A stretch of 64,000 nt of DNA, from the NCBI RefSeq assembly GCF_003732265.1, contig NZ_MOBK01000001.1, positions 496,001 through 560,000 of the forward strand, read 5' to 3'. This DNA is from Pseudomonas brassicacearum. Its GTDB lineage: Bacteria > Pseudomonadota > Gammaproteobacteria > Pseudomonadales > Pseudomonadaceae. This document shows positions 16,180 through 25,284 of the stretch, piece by piece. Each line of letters begins with the position of its first letter. The stretch's first letter is position 1. The position numbers were made by a program, and so were the translations under genes. The notes beneath the pieces were generated by a model. The model worked only from the letters and a program-made list of their open reading frames with translations. It had not been told where the DNA came from and ran no database searches.

Positions 16180-16845
16180 ATGCGGATATTGCTGGTCGAA
16201 GACGACCCGATGATTGGTGATGCCATTGAGGGTGCCCTGAACGATGCGAGCTATGCCGTCGACTGGGTGAAGAACGGACTCACCGCCCTCTCGGCGCTGG
16301 ACACCCAACACTATGATCTGGTGCTGCTCGACCTCGGTTTGCCGGGCAAGGACGGGCTCGATGTCCTCGACAGCATCCGCGCGCGCAACAACCCGGTGCC
16401 ATTACTGATCATCACCGCACGCGACAACCTCGATGATCGCCTGCGTGGCCTCGACGGCGGCGCTGACGATTACCTGGTCAAACCCTTCGAACTGGTCGAA
16501 CTGCTCGCCCGGATGCGCGCAGTGTTGCGCCGCAAGGGTGGCAGCGCCCTGTCCGTGCTGGACAACGGTGTGGTGGCGCTGGACCTGGTTTCCAAACTGG
16601 CCAGCACTGCCGATAGCCGCGACGTGCCGCTATCCAGTCGCGAGTTTGCCCTGCTACAGGCGCTGTTGATTCGGCCCGGCGCGATTCTCTCGCGCAGCGA
16701 ACTCGAAGACCGCCTCTACGGCTGGGGCAATGAAGTGGAAAGCAATGCGGTGGAATTTCTGATTCACGGGTTGCGGCGAAAACTCGGCAGCCATGTCATC
16801 AAGAACGTCAGGGGAATGGGATGGATGGTTTCAAAAAGCGCTTGA
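16180..16845 (+). CDS. OmpR/PhoB-family response regulator (QseB/PmrA-like)
   Basis: 221 residues from ATG 16180 with GGAGCGGG upstream, giving the standard MRILLVEDD start. Receiver domain with acidic pair in 'VEDDP', phospho-acceptor Asp 51 in 'LVLLDLGLPG', and the conserved Lys in 'YLVKPF'; C-terminal winged helix with 'LSSREFALLQALLIRPG' and 'VEFLIHGLRRKLG'. Overlaps the kinase gene by 25 bases, so the two are co-translated. Confidence 0.95.
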   Translation: MRILLVEDDPMIGDAIEGALNDASYAVDWVKNGLTALSALDTQHYDLVLLDLGLPGKDGLDVLDSIRARNNPVPLLIITARDNLDDRLRGLDGGADDYLVKPFELVELLARMRAVLRRKGGSALSVLDNGVVALDLVSKLASTADSRDVPLSSREFALLQALLIRPGAILSRSELEDRLYGWGNEVESNAVEFLIHGLRRKLGSHVIKNVRGMGWMVSKSA

Positions 16846-18176
16846 GTGACTCGGTACAACTGCGGCTGTCCGTCACGTTGTCGCTGGCCATCCTGATCGT
16901 TGCCGTGGTGGCGGGGATTTTTGCCTTCGTCTCAGCGTTCGACGAAGCCCACGAAATGCAGGACGACACCTTGCGCCAGGTGGCGGTGTTGTTTGATCGC
17001 CAGCATATGAGCCTGCACTATCCCGTGGGAAACGAGGTCGCCGACGACAACGAAGAATCCAGGGTGATCGTGCAATACCTGGCCGATGGCAGCACCGCGC
17101 TCGGCAACGACGACGCCCTGTTGCCGCTGCCCTTCCCCATGACATTGGCCGATGGCTTGTCGACGTTAAACGTCGTGGGCGAAGATTTTCGCGTGCTGGT
17201 CAAGACCACTAGCCGTGGCGAACGCATTGTCGTCGCCCAGGAAACCGGGATTCGCAACAAGGAGGCTCGCGAGAGCGCGTGGCGCAGCCTGCTGCCATTT
17301 CTGATCCTGTTTCCGGTGCTGTTGCTGGTGGTCGGCGACCTGGTGCGCAAACTGTTCCGTCCGATTGCCACGCTTTCGGCTGACATCGACGGGCGCGACG
17401 AACAGGCATTGCACCCCATCGACGAGCACCACTTGCCGACCGAAGTCCGTCCGTTCGTGGTGGCCATCAATCGCTTGCTTGGGCGTGTCGCGCAGTCCAT
17501 GGACGCCCAACGCCGCTTCGTCGCCGACGCCGCCCACGAACTGCGCTCGCCCATGACCGCCCTGTCCTTGCAGGCCGAGCGGCTGGCGGCTACAGCAATG
17601 CCGGCGCCCGCCCGTGAGCGTTTGCAGCCCTTGACGCAGGGCATAGAGCGCAGCCGCAAACTGATCGATCAACTACTGGCGCTGGCCACCGCGCAATCGG
17701 GGTCAAGTCGACCGCAAGCAGCCGTCTCAGTCCATGACGTCTATCGGCGGGTGCTGGAGGATCTATTGCCGCTGGCCGAGCGCAAGCACCTCGATATCGG
17801 TGTCGAGAGCACCGAGGACGCGCAGGTCATCATCAACGAAATGGATCTGGTCGTTTTGGTGAAGAATTTGCTGGATAACGCCATCCGATATACGCCCGAC
17901 GGCGGACGCATCGACCTTTCCGTTGAGCGGACGCAGGACTGGGTGAAGTTGCAGGTCAAGGATTCGGGACCGGGTATTACTCTGGAAGAACAAACGCGCG
18001 TGTTCGATCCTTTTTACCGCAGCCTGGGAACCGAAGAGGCAGGCTCGGGGCTGGGGTTGTCGATCGTCAAGGCCATAGCGGACCGTACGGGTGCACAGAT
18101 TCGGCTTGGCTTTACAGATGAGGAAAACAACAGCGGTTTGTGTGCATCGGTGTGGTTGAACACCGCGAAACATTGA
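16821..18176 (+). CDS. Sensor histidine kinase (QseC/PmrB type)
   Basis: 451 residues. Two membrane helices (about 17-38 and 157-173) bracket a periplasmic domain of about 115 residues. HAMP-like linker, then HisKA with 'FVADAAHELRSPMTALSLQ' (His 239), N box 'LLDNAIRYTPDGG', G1 'DSGPGI', F box 'FDPFYR' and G2 'GSGLGLSIVK'. Partner of the overlapping regulator; the periplasmic lipoprotein and membrane protein genes upstream are candidates for ligand handling. Confidence 0.95.
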   Translation: MDGFKKRLSDSVQLRLSVTLSLAILIVAVVAGIFAFVSAFDEAHEMQDDTLRQVAVLFDRQHMSLHYPVGNEVADDNEESRVIVQYLADGSTALGNDDALLPLPFPMTLADGLSTLNVVGEDFRVLVKTTSRGERIVVAQETGIRNKEARESAWRSLLPFLILFPVLLLVVGDLVRKLFRPIATLSADIDGRDEQALHPIDEHHLPTEVRPFVVAINRLLGRVAQSMDAQRRFVADAAHELRSPMTALSLQAERLAATAMPAPARERLQPLTQGIERSRKLIDQLLALATAQSGSSRPQAAVSVHDVYRRVLEDLLPLAERKHLDIGVESTEDAQVIINEMDLVVLVKNLLDNAIRYTPDGGRIDLSVERTQDWVKLQVKDSGPGITLEEQTRVFDPFYRSLGTEEAGSGLGLSIVKAIADRTGAQIRLGFTDEENNSGLCASVWLNTAKH

Positions 18177-18256
18177 AATCAACACGACTTCTTTTTGACG
18201 TATTTTTCGCAAACGGCCTCGTAAGGTGCGTTATCCGGCCAAACAGGTAACAGTCA

Positions 18257-18523
18257 ATGAATCCACCCAGCTCTTGCGACATGGACGAAGCAATCCTTAG
18301 CCAAGCCGCTCATTGGTGTATGCGTTTACAGGAAAACACCTGCACTCAGACGGAAAAGCTGGCCTTTAAGGAGTGGATTCAGACTGACCCTCGCCACGCC
18401 TTTGAATACGCAAAAATGCTGGAAATCTGGGACATCAGCGACCAGTTGCCAAACCATCAAAACACTTCGAAAAAGCTGCTGACTGACCTATCGACGCGGC
18501 AAAACACCGCGCACAAAATGTGA
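18257..18523 (+). CDS. Stand-alone FecR N-terminal (DUF4880) domain protein
   Basis: 88 residues. 'ILSQAAHWCMRLQENTCTQTEKLAFKEWI' (split) and 'DPRHAFEYAKMLEIWD' match the DUF4880 domain found at the N-terminus of FecR/PupR anti-sigma factors, where it binds the ECF sigma factor. The transmembrane helix and periplasmic FecR domain are absent and the frame ends cleanly after a polar tail. No ECF sigma gene lies next to it. Either a free-standing cytoplasmic sigma-binding protein or the remnant of a truncated anti-sigma gene. Confidence 0.7.
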   Translation: MNPPSSCDMDEAILSQAAHWCMRLQENTCTQTEKLAFKEWIQTDPRHAFEYAKMLEIWDISDQLPNHQNTSKKLLTDLSTRQNTAHKM

Positions 18524-18648
18524 TGCGCTGAAACTGGCGCACCATTGCAGTGCAATCTGTTGGCGAAAACCGGTTTCCTCAACTAGGGTCTCTACGCAAT
18601 CAAATGCCCCCGCTCATGGGTGGGTCGCGCCTGATCAAGGAGAGATAA

Positions 18649-18849
18649 ATGACGTCCGTTCGCGCTGTCGAAAAAACCTATCGCGCCTGGTCGAGCCCCA
18701 TCCTGCTGGAGCTCAAGGAGCGAGAACACCAGCTGGACCCCGTCGCACGCCAGGCGCTCGAAAACATCCTGGTAGAAAGACGATTGATCAACCTCGGCAA
18801 TCCTTCAGGCAATGACCGGCGCATCGTTGGGCAGGACAAACATCAGTAA
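18649..18849 (+). CDS. Hypothetical small protein
   Basis: 66 residues with AAGGAGAG upstream. Predominantly helical and charged: 'RAWSSPILLELKEREHQLDPVARQALENI' (split). No signal or membrane helix, no recognised family. One of a run of small monocistronic genes between the two-component system and osmE. Confidence 0.6.
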   Translation: MTSVRAVEKTYRAWSSPILLELKEREHQLDPVARQALENILVERRLINLGNPSGNDRRIVGQDKHQ

Positions 18850-18966
18850 TTCGCGTGCCGATGAACGGGTAAATATCTGCCTTTTGCTCATGCAGACAGA
18901 AGTCCGAAATCCAAAGGAACTGGCACTACGCCATTAATGTCGTAGCGGTAGCACCTGGAGAATCGG

Positions 18967-19200
18967 ATGACTCGCACTCGCTATTTTCAAATCACCTATC
19001 GTTTTAATGACCAGCGACACGTTTTTGTACAGCCAGACACGCACATGAATCACGCGGACGCATGGTATTACGCCTGCCTGCATTCAGGGTTGGGGCTTTC
19101 GTATGGGCACGATCACGATCAACAAAATGACGACGCACTTCAAGGCCACGCGCAAGCAGGCGGCCTGATCGATGTCAGCTGGGAAGAATTACCCAATTGA
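18967..19200 (+). CDS. Hypothetical small protein
   Basis: 77 residues with CTGGAG upstream. Begins 'TRTRYFQITYRFNDQRHVFVQPDTHMNHADAWYYACLHSG' when split; a beta-hairpin followed by a helix seems likely. Similar short proteins are common in Pseudomonas genomes (a DUF6555-like assignment is possible but unverified). Histidine-rich patch 'SYGHDHDQ'. Convergent with the lipoprotein gene downstream. Confidence 0.6.
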   Translation: MTRTRYFQITYRFNDQRHVFVQPDTHMNHADAWYYACLHSGLGLSYGHDHDQQNDDALQGHAQAGGLIDVSWEELPN

Positions 19201-19206
19201 AAAGTG

Positions 19207-19542
19207 TTACAGACAATCCTTCACGGCTTTGCGCATGGCGCCGGATTTGGCCCAAGGTGGCCCCTGATACAGCGAAACCCGGCTGCCGTCCTTGTACTTG
19301 ACGATATCGAGAATTTCATCCGCCGTGATGATGCTCGGCGCATTGAGCCGGTAGCCATTGGAAATACCGACCTGAGTCGTTTTAGGAATTTCTTTCTGCC
19401 ACGCCGGCAAAATGCACGCAGCCAGTTCTTTCGGTGGCTTGTTGCTGTATTTGCTGACGTTGGGTTCACCCGGCACCACAGACGCCGGCAACGAACAACC
19501 TGCCAGCATCGCCAGCGTTACTCCCCCAATCCACATCCGCAT
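19207..19542 (-). CDS. Small lipoprotein, hypothetical
   Basis: 111 residues. Signal peptide with lipobox MLAGC (Cys 16), then a short domain with 'ELAACILPAWQKEI', 'ADEILDIVKYKDGSRVSLYQG' (split) and a final Cys in 'KAVKDCL', so a disulfide between the two domain cysteines is likely. Resembles small lipoproteins of unknown function widespread in pseudomonads. Confidence 0.75.
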   Translation of the reverse strand: MRMWIGGVTLAMLAGCSLPASVVPGEPNVSKYSNKPPKELAACILPAWQKEIPKTTQVGISNGYRLNAPSIITADEILDIVKYKDGSRVSLYQGPPWAKSGAMRKAVKDCL

Positions 19543-19614
19543 GACGCATCCTTATCCCGTAAAAACGCGAAATGTAACGCTTCGCCGGCCGGACATCCAT
19601 CTATTGAATACAAC

Positions 19615-19833
19615 TCAATGTGGGGCATTGTCTTCAGGAGGCTCTGGATAGCTTCTTTCGTTGAGATAAGCCATCCACCGTTCATAGGCTTCATGCTGCC
19701 ATTGCGTGACACGCTCCCACTCCGGGCCGCTCAGTTGATGCGCTGAAATCAGGTTCATCATCTCCGTGGTGGCGGCATCCAGGTCAACAATCAACTCATG
19801 GGCATGAAATCTGAAGTCATCGGTATTGCTCAT
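19615..19833 (-). CDS. Hypothetical small protein
   Basis: 72 residues from ATG 19833, with GAGG upstream; the frame is open to 19953 but lacks a better start. Helical: 'FHAHELIVDLDAATTEMMNL' then 'EWERVTQWQHEAYERWMAYL', acidic proline-rich tail. No family recognised. Confidence 0.55.
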   Translation of the reverse strand: MSNTDDFRFHAHELIVDLDAATTEMMNLISAHQLSGPEWERVTQWQHEAYERWMAYLNERSYPEPPEDNAPH

Positions 19834-20012
19834 AGTGGGTGGCCTCGCCCTGACAAAATTGATTGACCTTCGTACGACATCCGCAAAGGTCACTCGCCCC
19901 CAACTTCCCGACCAATGGAAGCACCTTCTATCCCACGGGAATCTGACGAACAAACGTTGCGCCGTTCTAAATGGAACTACTCTTTCCTACCGAGACATTG
20001 CTGGAGGTCGTC

Positions 20013-20252
20013 ATGTGGCTTAATGAAGATGAAAACAAACTTCGCCGTGACCTGCAAAGCGTTGCGTCAGATTTGAGGTGGTCGGCGGTCGAGTTGCTGC
20101 GCATTGAGCAACAGTTACGTCTGGCAGGTAATGAAGTTGATGCGGATGCCGTTCTCAAATTGTGCGCATTGTTTCAGGGCGATGAAGCAGTGCTGGCGGG
20201 TTATTCCGAAGAGGTGAAAGCCAAGGTGATCAGTCGGACGAAAGCTCACTGA
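20013..20252 (+). CDS. Hypothetical small helical protein
   Basis: 79 residues from ATG 20013, chosen for GGAGG five bases upstream; a longer frame from 19971 is possible. Highly charged helices ('NEDENKLRRDLQSV', 'SAVELLRIEQQLRLAGNEVD'). No signal peptide. Ends 14 bases before osmE and may be co-transcribed with it. Confidence 0.6.
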   Translation: MWLNEDENKLRRDLQSVASDLRWSAVELLRIEQQLRLAGNEVDADAVLKLCALFQGDEAVLAGYSEEVKAKVISRTKAH

Positions 20253-20265
20253 CGGGAGCACTGCC

Positions 20266-20616
20266 ATGAACAAGTCGCTGTTCACGCTGGCAGTCCTGCT
20301 GGCGGTGGGTGGCTGCAGCACCGAGGAACACATTTACGGTACCCAGCCCCTGGTTGCCAACGTCCAGACCGGGATGAGCAAGGATCAAGTGCAGCAGATC
20401 GGCGGTCAACCGGTCGCGATCACCGAGCGTACGGTGCAGCCTGGCAGTTGTTTTGACTACAAATTAACGCAGGCGGAGCAGCATCAGTCGTACAACGTCA
20501 GCTTCGATGGCAACGGCAAGGTCGACCATAAAAGCTTCATGACCTGCGCCGAATGGAGCCATGTACAAGAGAAAGCCCGTGAACCCTCACGTACAAGCGG
20601 TGGTGGAGGCTACTGA
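20266..20616 (+). CDS. osmE: Osmotically inducible lipoprotein OsmE
   Basis: 116 residues. Lipoprotein signal (lipobox VGGC, Cys 17), then the SmpA/OmlA-type fold: 'QPLVANVQTGMSKDQVQQIGG' (split), 'GSCFDYKLTQ', 'YNVSFDGNGKV' and 'MTCAEW'. These match E. coli OsmE, including its two conserved cysteines. Envelope lipoprotein induced by osmotic stress in enterobacteria. Followed by an intrinsic terminator. Confidence 0.88.
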   Translation: MNKSLFTLAVLLAVGGCSTEEHIYGTQPLVANVQTGMSKDQVQQIGGQPVAITERTVQPGSCFDYKLTQAEQHQSYNVSFDGNGKVDHKSFMTCAEWSHVQEKAREPSRTSGGGGY

Positions 20617-20655
20617 GCGACCTAGCCGGAAACAGGCTTGTTGCAGGTCTCCCCA

Positions 20656-20685
20656 AAAAAAGCCCCGGCATTCCGGGGCTTCAAG
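20656..20685 (+). terminator. Intrinsic terminator after osmE
   Basis: Stem agccccgg/ccggggct with loop catt, preceded by an A-run; usable from both sides. Confidence 0.8.
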
Positions 20686-20692
20686 CGTGCTG

Positions 20693-20890
20693 TCATTCTG
20701 ACTTTTGCGCTGACGGGCGAACCTTGCGCGCTCTATAGGCTGGAAGCGATGCCGCATAGGCCAGCGCTTCCTCTCTGCAGCTGAAAGACCCCAGCCTGTC
20801 ACCTTGGGTGCAGACCCGCCAGGGGCCATTGTTTACGCTTAGTACGTCATAACCGTTCATGTGCATTTTATTCAGCATCGGAACACTCAT
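20693..20890 (-). CDS. Small DUF2188-like protein
   Basis: 65 residues from ATG 20890, which follows AGGAGGTGACC, a near-perfect ribosome site; the longer frame is rejected. 'YDVLSVNNGPWRVCTQGD' and 'SREEALAYAASL' (second with FSC before it) resemble the W-x-V and A-x-xYA pattern of DUF2188-like small proteins that take part in general stress or are of unknown role. Convergent with osmE. Confidence 0.6.
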   Translation of the reverse strand: MSVPMLNKMHMNGYDVLSVNNGPWRVCTQGDRLGSFSCREEALAYAASLPAYRARKVRPSAQKSE

Positions 20891-21100
20891 GGTCACCTCC
20901 TGTTCGGTAGTGGAACCGACGATTGAGTCCAATACCTTACACCCGACCCTTGCTCAAGTGCCGACCAGACGTCGCGTCAGGAATCCAGCGTTCAATTGCA
21001 CTTTTCGCAGAGAGCATCGCTCTAACCCCTGAAACAGAGCTCACGGCCCGAATGTTGCATTTTTATTTCGTTTTTATGACATCCGATTGTTAGGTAACCG

Positions 21101-21463
21101 ATGAAAGTACGTGCAACGGTCATTTGCGAACTGGACCGACATGTTCTCCTGGTGCGTAAACCCAGGTGTCGCTGGAGCTTGCCCGGCGGAAAAGTCGAGC
21201 CCGGTGAAACCACGGCGGGCGCCGCGTTGCGTGAGCTTCAAGAAGAAACCGGTCTGGACGCCGACAACCTGCTGTACCTCATGGAGCTGGAATCGGGCGG
21301 CACCCGCCACCATGTCTACGAAGCGTCGGTGCCGAACCTTGAGCAGGCCCGGCCGCAAAACGAAATCATCGACTGCATCTGGCATCCGCTGGAGACGGTC
21401 GACAACCTGAGCACCAGCGAGGCCACGCGCCAGATCGTCAAAGCGTTTCGGCGGCGCCTGTAA
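21101..21463 (+). CDS. Nudix hydrolase
   Basis: 120 residues. Complete Nudix box from Gly 30 to Leu 52 (G-x5-E-x7-RELQEETGL) with all catalytic acidic residues. Compact MutT-like domain with nothing added; hydrolyses a nucleoside diphosphate linked to another group, exact substrate unknown. Convergent with benD three bases away. Confidence 0.93.
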   Translation: MKVRATVICELDRHVLLVRKPRCRWSLPGGKVEPGETTAGAALRELQEETGLDADNLLYLMELESGGTRHHVYEASVPNLEQARPQNEIIDCIWHPLETVDNLSTSEATRQIVKAFRRRL

Positions 21464-21466
21464 GCG

Positions 21467-22240
21467 TCAGCCCTGGTCGCCGCCGCCGACCGGCATGATC
21501 ATGCCGGTGATGTAAGACGCTTCGTCGCTGGCCAGAAACAAAATAGCGCCCGCCTGCTCATCCAGCGTGCCGTAGCGCTTCATCAAACTGCTGTCGAGCG
21601 TCTGGTCGACGATCTGCTGATACCAGACTTTTTCCTCAGGACTTTGCTCGGCACTGTTGCGCGCAATGACCCGAGGCGGCGCTTCGGTGCCACCAGGCGC
21701 GGTCGCATTGACCCGCACCCCGCGACCGGCGGTTTCGAAGGCCAGGCAGGCGGTCAGTGCGTTGACCCCGCCCTTCGCCGCGCCATACGGCACGCGATTG
21801 ATACTGCGCGTGGCGATGGACGAGACGTTGACGATGGCGCCACTGCCCTGCTCCAGCATGAACGGCAGCGCCGCATGACAGCACCACAACGTCGGAAAGA
21901 GCGAGCGGCGGACTTCGGCTTCGATCTGCTCCTCGGCATAGTGCTCGAACGGCTTGGTCCAGATTGTGCCGCCGACGTTGTTGACCAACACGTCGAGGCG
22001 CCCGAATCGCTCAATGGCGGTTCGCATCACGCGACTGCATTCGCTGTATTGCTCAAGGTCGGCGGTCAGGGCCAGTACTTGATTACTTTGGCCCAACTGC
22101 TGCTGCACCTCGAACACATGCTCGGAACGGTCGACCAGAATCAACCGCGCGCCCTCAGCGGCCATGCGCTCTGCCACCCGCCGCCCAATGCCTTGGGCAG
22201 CCCCGGTAATCAGCGCCACTTTTTCGTGAAATCTGTTCAT
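21467..22240 (-). CDS. benD: Benzoate cis-diol dehydrogenase
   Basis: 257 residues from ATG 22240 with GAGGTGGG upstream. Short-chain dehydrogenase: Rossmann 'ITGAAQGIG', 'NNVGG', catalytic Ser in 'NVSSIATRS' and 'YGAAKGG'. Oxidises 1,2-dihydroxycyclohexa-3,5-diene-1-carboxylate to catechol with NAD+ and loss of CO2. Last gene of benABCD. Separated from benC by 134 bases that hold a REPIN element, so its expression may be uncoupled from benABC. Confidence 0.93.
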   Translation of the reverse strand: MNRFHEKVALITGAAQGIGRRVAERMAAEGARLILVDRSEHVFEVQQQLGQSNQVLALTADLEQYSECSRVMRTAIERFGRLDVLVNNVGGTIWTKPFEHYAEEQIEAEVRRSLFPTLWCCHAALPFMLEQGSGAIVNVSSIATRSINRVPYGAAKGGVNALTACLAFETAGRGVRVNATAPGGTEAPPRVIARNSAEQSPEEKVWYQQIVDQTLDSSLMKRYGTLDEQAGAILFLASDEASYITGMIMPVGGGDQG

Positions 22241-22264
22241 ACCCACCTCGTAAAAAAACACTGC

Positions 22265-22356
22265 CCTGTAGGAGCGAGCCTGCTCGCGAAAGCGGTTTCA
22301 CAGGCGCCATCTCCGTTGAATGCCCCGCCCCCTTCGCGAGCAAGCCCGCTCCCACA
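22265..22356. repeat. REPIN (family 1) inside the ben operon
   Basis: Two inverted REP units, gagcgagcctgctcgcg and its near-complement cgcgagcaagcccgctc, about 55 bases apart, lying between benC and benD. Same family as 26565, 40966 and 43673. Confidence 0.9.
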
Positions 22357-22374
22357 CTGGATCGCGTGCGCTAC

Positions 22375-23388
22375 TCAAGCCGCGCTGGCGGCGAATTTCT
22401 CGTAGTAGAAATTCGCAGGCTGGACACCTTGCTCGCGAATGAACTGGCTGACCGCCTCGACCATCGGCGGCGGGCCGCACAGGTAGACGTCGACGTCGCC
22501 CTCGTTCAAATGCCGCGGCTCGATGTGCTGAGTCACGTAGCCCTTGAGCGGATGTTGGCTGTCGGGGTTGGCCACGCAGGCGCTGAAGCTGAAATTCGGG
22601 ATGCGCGAGGCGAAGGTTTCGAGGCGGTCGAGTTCCACCAGGTCGAAATCGTTGGTCACGCCGTAGATCAAATGCAGCGGATGCTCGCTGCCTTGCTCGG
22701 CGATTTTTTCCAGCATCGCGGTGAACGGCGCCAGCCCCGTGCCACCGGCCAGCAGCAACAACGGACGGCGGATATCGCGCAGATAGAAACTGCCCAACGG
22801 CCCGGCCAGGCTCATGCTGTCGCCGGCCTTGGCCATGCCGGTGAGAAAGCTGCTCATCAAGCCGCCAGGCACATTGCGAATCAGGAAGCTGACCTCGCCG
22901 TCGCGCTGCAACGAACTGAACGAGTACGCGCGGGTCTGCTCGCTGCCCGGAACCCCGAGGTTGACGTATTGCCCCGGCAAAAACGCCAGCGCGCTCAACG
23001 CTTCCCCTTTGATCGACAGCGCAATGGTGCTATCGGACAACTGCCGCACCGCGCTGATCGTCGCGTCATAACTCACCTGCCGCGTGCGGCAAACCTCCGA
23101 GGACGCCGGCACCCGCACCACGCAATCGCTCTGGGCGCGCATCTGGCAGGTCAGGACAAAACCCTGCTCGGCTTCTTCCGCGCTGAGTGCGTCTTCGATG
23201 TACTCCTCGCCCAAGTCATAACGGCCGGCCTCAGCGAAGCATTTGCAGGTGCCGCACGCACCGTCGCGGCAGTCCAGCGGGATGTTGATGCCCTGGCGGT
23301 ACGCGGCATCGGCCACGGTTTCACCGACATTGGCGTCGATGAACCGGGTGACGCCGTCTTCAAAATTAAATGCAATGGAATGGGTCAT
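22375..23388 (-). CDS. benC: Benzoate 1,2-dioxygenase reductase component
   Basis: 337 residues from ATG 23388 with GAGG upstream. N-terminal plant-type [2Fe-2S] ferredoxin (Cys cluster in 'CRDGACGTCKC' and the later 'LTCQM'), then FAD-binding ('RAYSFSS') and NAD-binding ('LAGGTGLAPF', 'YLCGPPPMVEAV') modules. Passes electrons from NADH to the BenAB oxygenase. Confidence 0.96.
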   Translation of the reverse strand: MTHSIAFNFEDGVTRFIDANVGETVADAAYRQGINIPLDCRDGACGTCKCFAEAGRYDLGEEYIEDALSAEEAEQGFVLTCQMRAQSDCVVRVPASSEVCRTRQVSYDATISAVRQLSDSTIALSIKGEALSALAFLPGQYVNLGVPGSEQTRAYSFSSLQRDGEVSFLIRNVPGGLMSSFLTGMAKAGDSMSLAGPLGSFYLRDIRRPLLLLAGGTGLAPFTAMLEKIAEQGSEHPLHLIYGVTNDFDLVELDRLETFASRIPNFSFSACVANPDSQHPLKGYVTQHIEPRHLNEGDVDVYLCGPPPMVEAVSQFIREQGVQPANFYYEKFAASAA

Positions 23389-23398
23389 GACCGCCGCC

Positions 23399-23887
23399 TC
23401 ACAAGTGGTAGACATCGATGACCTGGCGAACGTAATCGTTCTTCAGGATCACTTTCTTGGCCTTGATCAGCGGGTTTTCGCCACGCACATCCAGGGTGTA
23501 GAAACTGCTGCCGAAATAGCTGTCGACGGTCTTGTAGCGAAAGCTCAGGGTGTGCCAGTTGAAGCGCACTTTGCACAGACCATCAGCCTGTTCGAGCAAC
23601 TCGATGTTGCTGAGGTTGTGCGAGGTTCGCGTGTCCGGAATGCTCGCGCTGGAACGCTCGGTCTTGATGCGGAAGATGCGGTCTTCCAGCCCCGTGCGGT
23701 TGCCGTACCAGATCAGTGAAATTTCCCGCTGCGGGTCCTCGGTCAACTCGTCGTTGTCGTCCCAGGAAGGCATCCAGAAGGACGCATCGGAGGCGTACAG
23801 CTCCAGCCAGTCGTCCCACTGTTTGTCGTCGAGGTAGCGTGCTTCGCGGTACAGAAAATCGCGCACGGCATCGTAGGTGATGGTCAT
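23399..23887 (-). CDS. benB: Benzoate 1,2-dioxygenase small (beta) subunit
   Basis: 162 residues from ATG 23887, overlapping the benA stop (ATGA), which fixes the start. Ring-hydroxylating dioxygenase beta subunit with '[22 protein letters not shown]' (split) and '[13 protein letters not shown]'-like region (here DASFWMP). Structural subunit of the alpha3-beta3 enzyme. Confidence 0.96.
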   Translation of the reverse strand: MTITYDAVRDFLYREARYLDDKQWDDWLELYASDASFWMPSWDDNDELTEDPQREISLIWYGNRTGLEDRIFRIKTERSSASIPDTRTSHNLSNIELLEQADGLCKVRFNWHTLSFRYKTVDSYFGSSFYTLDVRGENPLIKAKKVILKNDYVRQVIDVYHL

Positions 23888-25248
23888 TGCACGGCCTCCA
23901 CTGCAATCAATTCGGACTGTTCGGCGGCCAGCGCCTTGAGCATCGTCTGTTGCCAATATTTGTGTTGCAGCACGAACAGGCCTTCGTCCTCGGTGCGCAC
24001 GCCGCTGAGCAGCGGGTGCAGGTCGATTTCCTTGGCCGCCTCGTCCGCGCCTTCGATCCAGTGCTCGGCGCCCCGGGACATGTCATTCCAGGTGGTGACG
24101 CTGCCCTGATAGCTGGTCTGGCACGAGCGAAACTCTTCCAGATCGTCCGGGGTGGCCATGCCGCTGACGTTGAAGAAATCCTCGTACTGGCGAATCCGGC
24201 TGGAACGGGCGTGGTCGCTTTCGCCTTTGGGCGCGATGCAGTAAATGGTGATTTCCGTGCGGTTGACCGAGATCGGCCGGGCGATGCGGATTTGCGAGCT
24301 GAACTGGTCCATCAGGTACACGTTCGGGTACAGGCACAGGTTGCGCGAGTTCTCGATCATCCAGTCGGCGCGGGCCTTGCCAAAATCCCGGGCCAATTCG
24401 TCGCGACGCTCGTACAACGGACGGTCCTCGGGGTTGGACCAGCGCGTCCAGAGCAGCATGTGGCCCTTGTCGAAGGAGTAAAAACCACCGCCCTGCTTGG
24501 CCCAGGTGCCGGCGCTCATGGTTGGGTTGCTGTCGCCGGAATCGCGTTGCTTGCGCTGGTTCTGGGTGGCGGCGTAGTTCCAGTGCACCGAGCTGACGTG
24601 GTAACCGTCGGCGCCGTTTTCGGCGGTGAGTTTCCAGTTGCCTTCGTAGATATAACTCGAAGACCCGCGCAGCACTTCCAGGCCATCGGCGGACTGGTCG
24701 ACGATCATGTCGATGATCTTTGCCGACTCGCCAAGGTGTTCAACCAAAGGCACCACGTCGGCCTTGAGGCTGCCGAACAGGAAGCCGCGATAGGACTCGA
24801 ACCGTGCGACTTTGGTCAGGTCATGGGAGCCTTCGCAGTTGAAGCTCGCCGGGTAACCGGCCGCTGCCGGATCCTTGACCTTGAGCAGCTTGCCGGAGTT
24901 GTTGAAGGTCCAGCCGTGGAAGGGACAGGTGTAGGAGCTTTTGTTGCCGGTCTTGTGCCGGCACAGCGTCGCGCCGCGATGGCTGCAGGCGTTGATGAAG
25001 GCGTTGAGCACACCGTCCTTGTTGCGCGCGATGAAGATCGACTGGCGCCCCATGGTGGTGGTGTAGAAATCGTTGACGTTGGGGATCTGGCTTTCGTGGG
25101 CCAGGTACAGCCAGTTGCCTTCGAAGATGTGTTGCATCTCCAGGTCGAACAACCGCGGATCGGTGAACATCTCGCGCTTGCAGCGGTAGATGCCGGTTTC
25201 CTTGTCATCTTCAAGCAGGGAGTGAAGGTATTCGGGTCGCAGGGACAT
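23884..25248 (-). CDS. benA: Benzoate 1,2-dioxygenase large (alpha) subunit
   Basis: 454 residues from ATG 25248 with GGAGG upstream. Rieske centre C88-x-H90-x17-C108-x2-H111, and a C-terminal catalytic domain with the mononuclear iron motif around '[14 protein letters not shown]' (both His visible). Forms the cis-diol of benzoate. Preceded by a BenR-type promoter and an A-rich Hfq/Crc-type motif overlapping the leader. Confidence 0.97.
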   Translation of the reverse strand: MSLRPEYLHSLLEDDKETGIYRCKREMFTDPRLFDLEMQHIFEGNWLYLAHESQIPNVNDFYTTTMGRQSIFIARNKDGVLNAFINACSHRGATLCRHKTGNKSSYTCPFHGWTFNNSGKLLKVKDPAAAGYPASFNCEGSHDLTKVARFESYRGFLFGSLKADVVPLVEHLGESAKIIDMIVDQSADGLEVLRGSSSYIYEGNWKLTAENGADGYHVSSVHWNYAATQNQRKQRDSGDSNPTMSAGTWAKQGGGFYSFDKGHMLLWTRWSNPEDRPLYERRDELARDFGKARADWMIENSRNLCLYPNVYLMDQFSSQIRIARPISVNRTEITIYCIAPKGESDHARSSRIRQYEDFFNVSGMATPDDLEEFRSCQTSYQGSVTTWNDMSRGAEHWIEGADEAAKEIDLHPLLSGVRTEDEGLFVLQHKYWQQTMLKALAAEQSELIAVEAVQ

Positions 25249-25262
25249 GGCCGCCGCCTCCA

Positions 25263-25273
25263 TTGTTTTTATT
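25263..25273 (-). promoter_or_regulatory. A-rich Hfq/Crc-type motif in benA leader
   Basis: The benA mRNA reads AATAAAAACAA just before GGAGG. This fits the AAnAAnAA pattern by which Hfq-Crc blocks translation in Pseudomonas catabolite repression. Known for ben genes in P. putida; here it is inferred from the sequence. Confidence 0.6.
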
Positions 25274-25284
25274 CAGGCAGGGCC

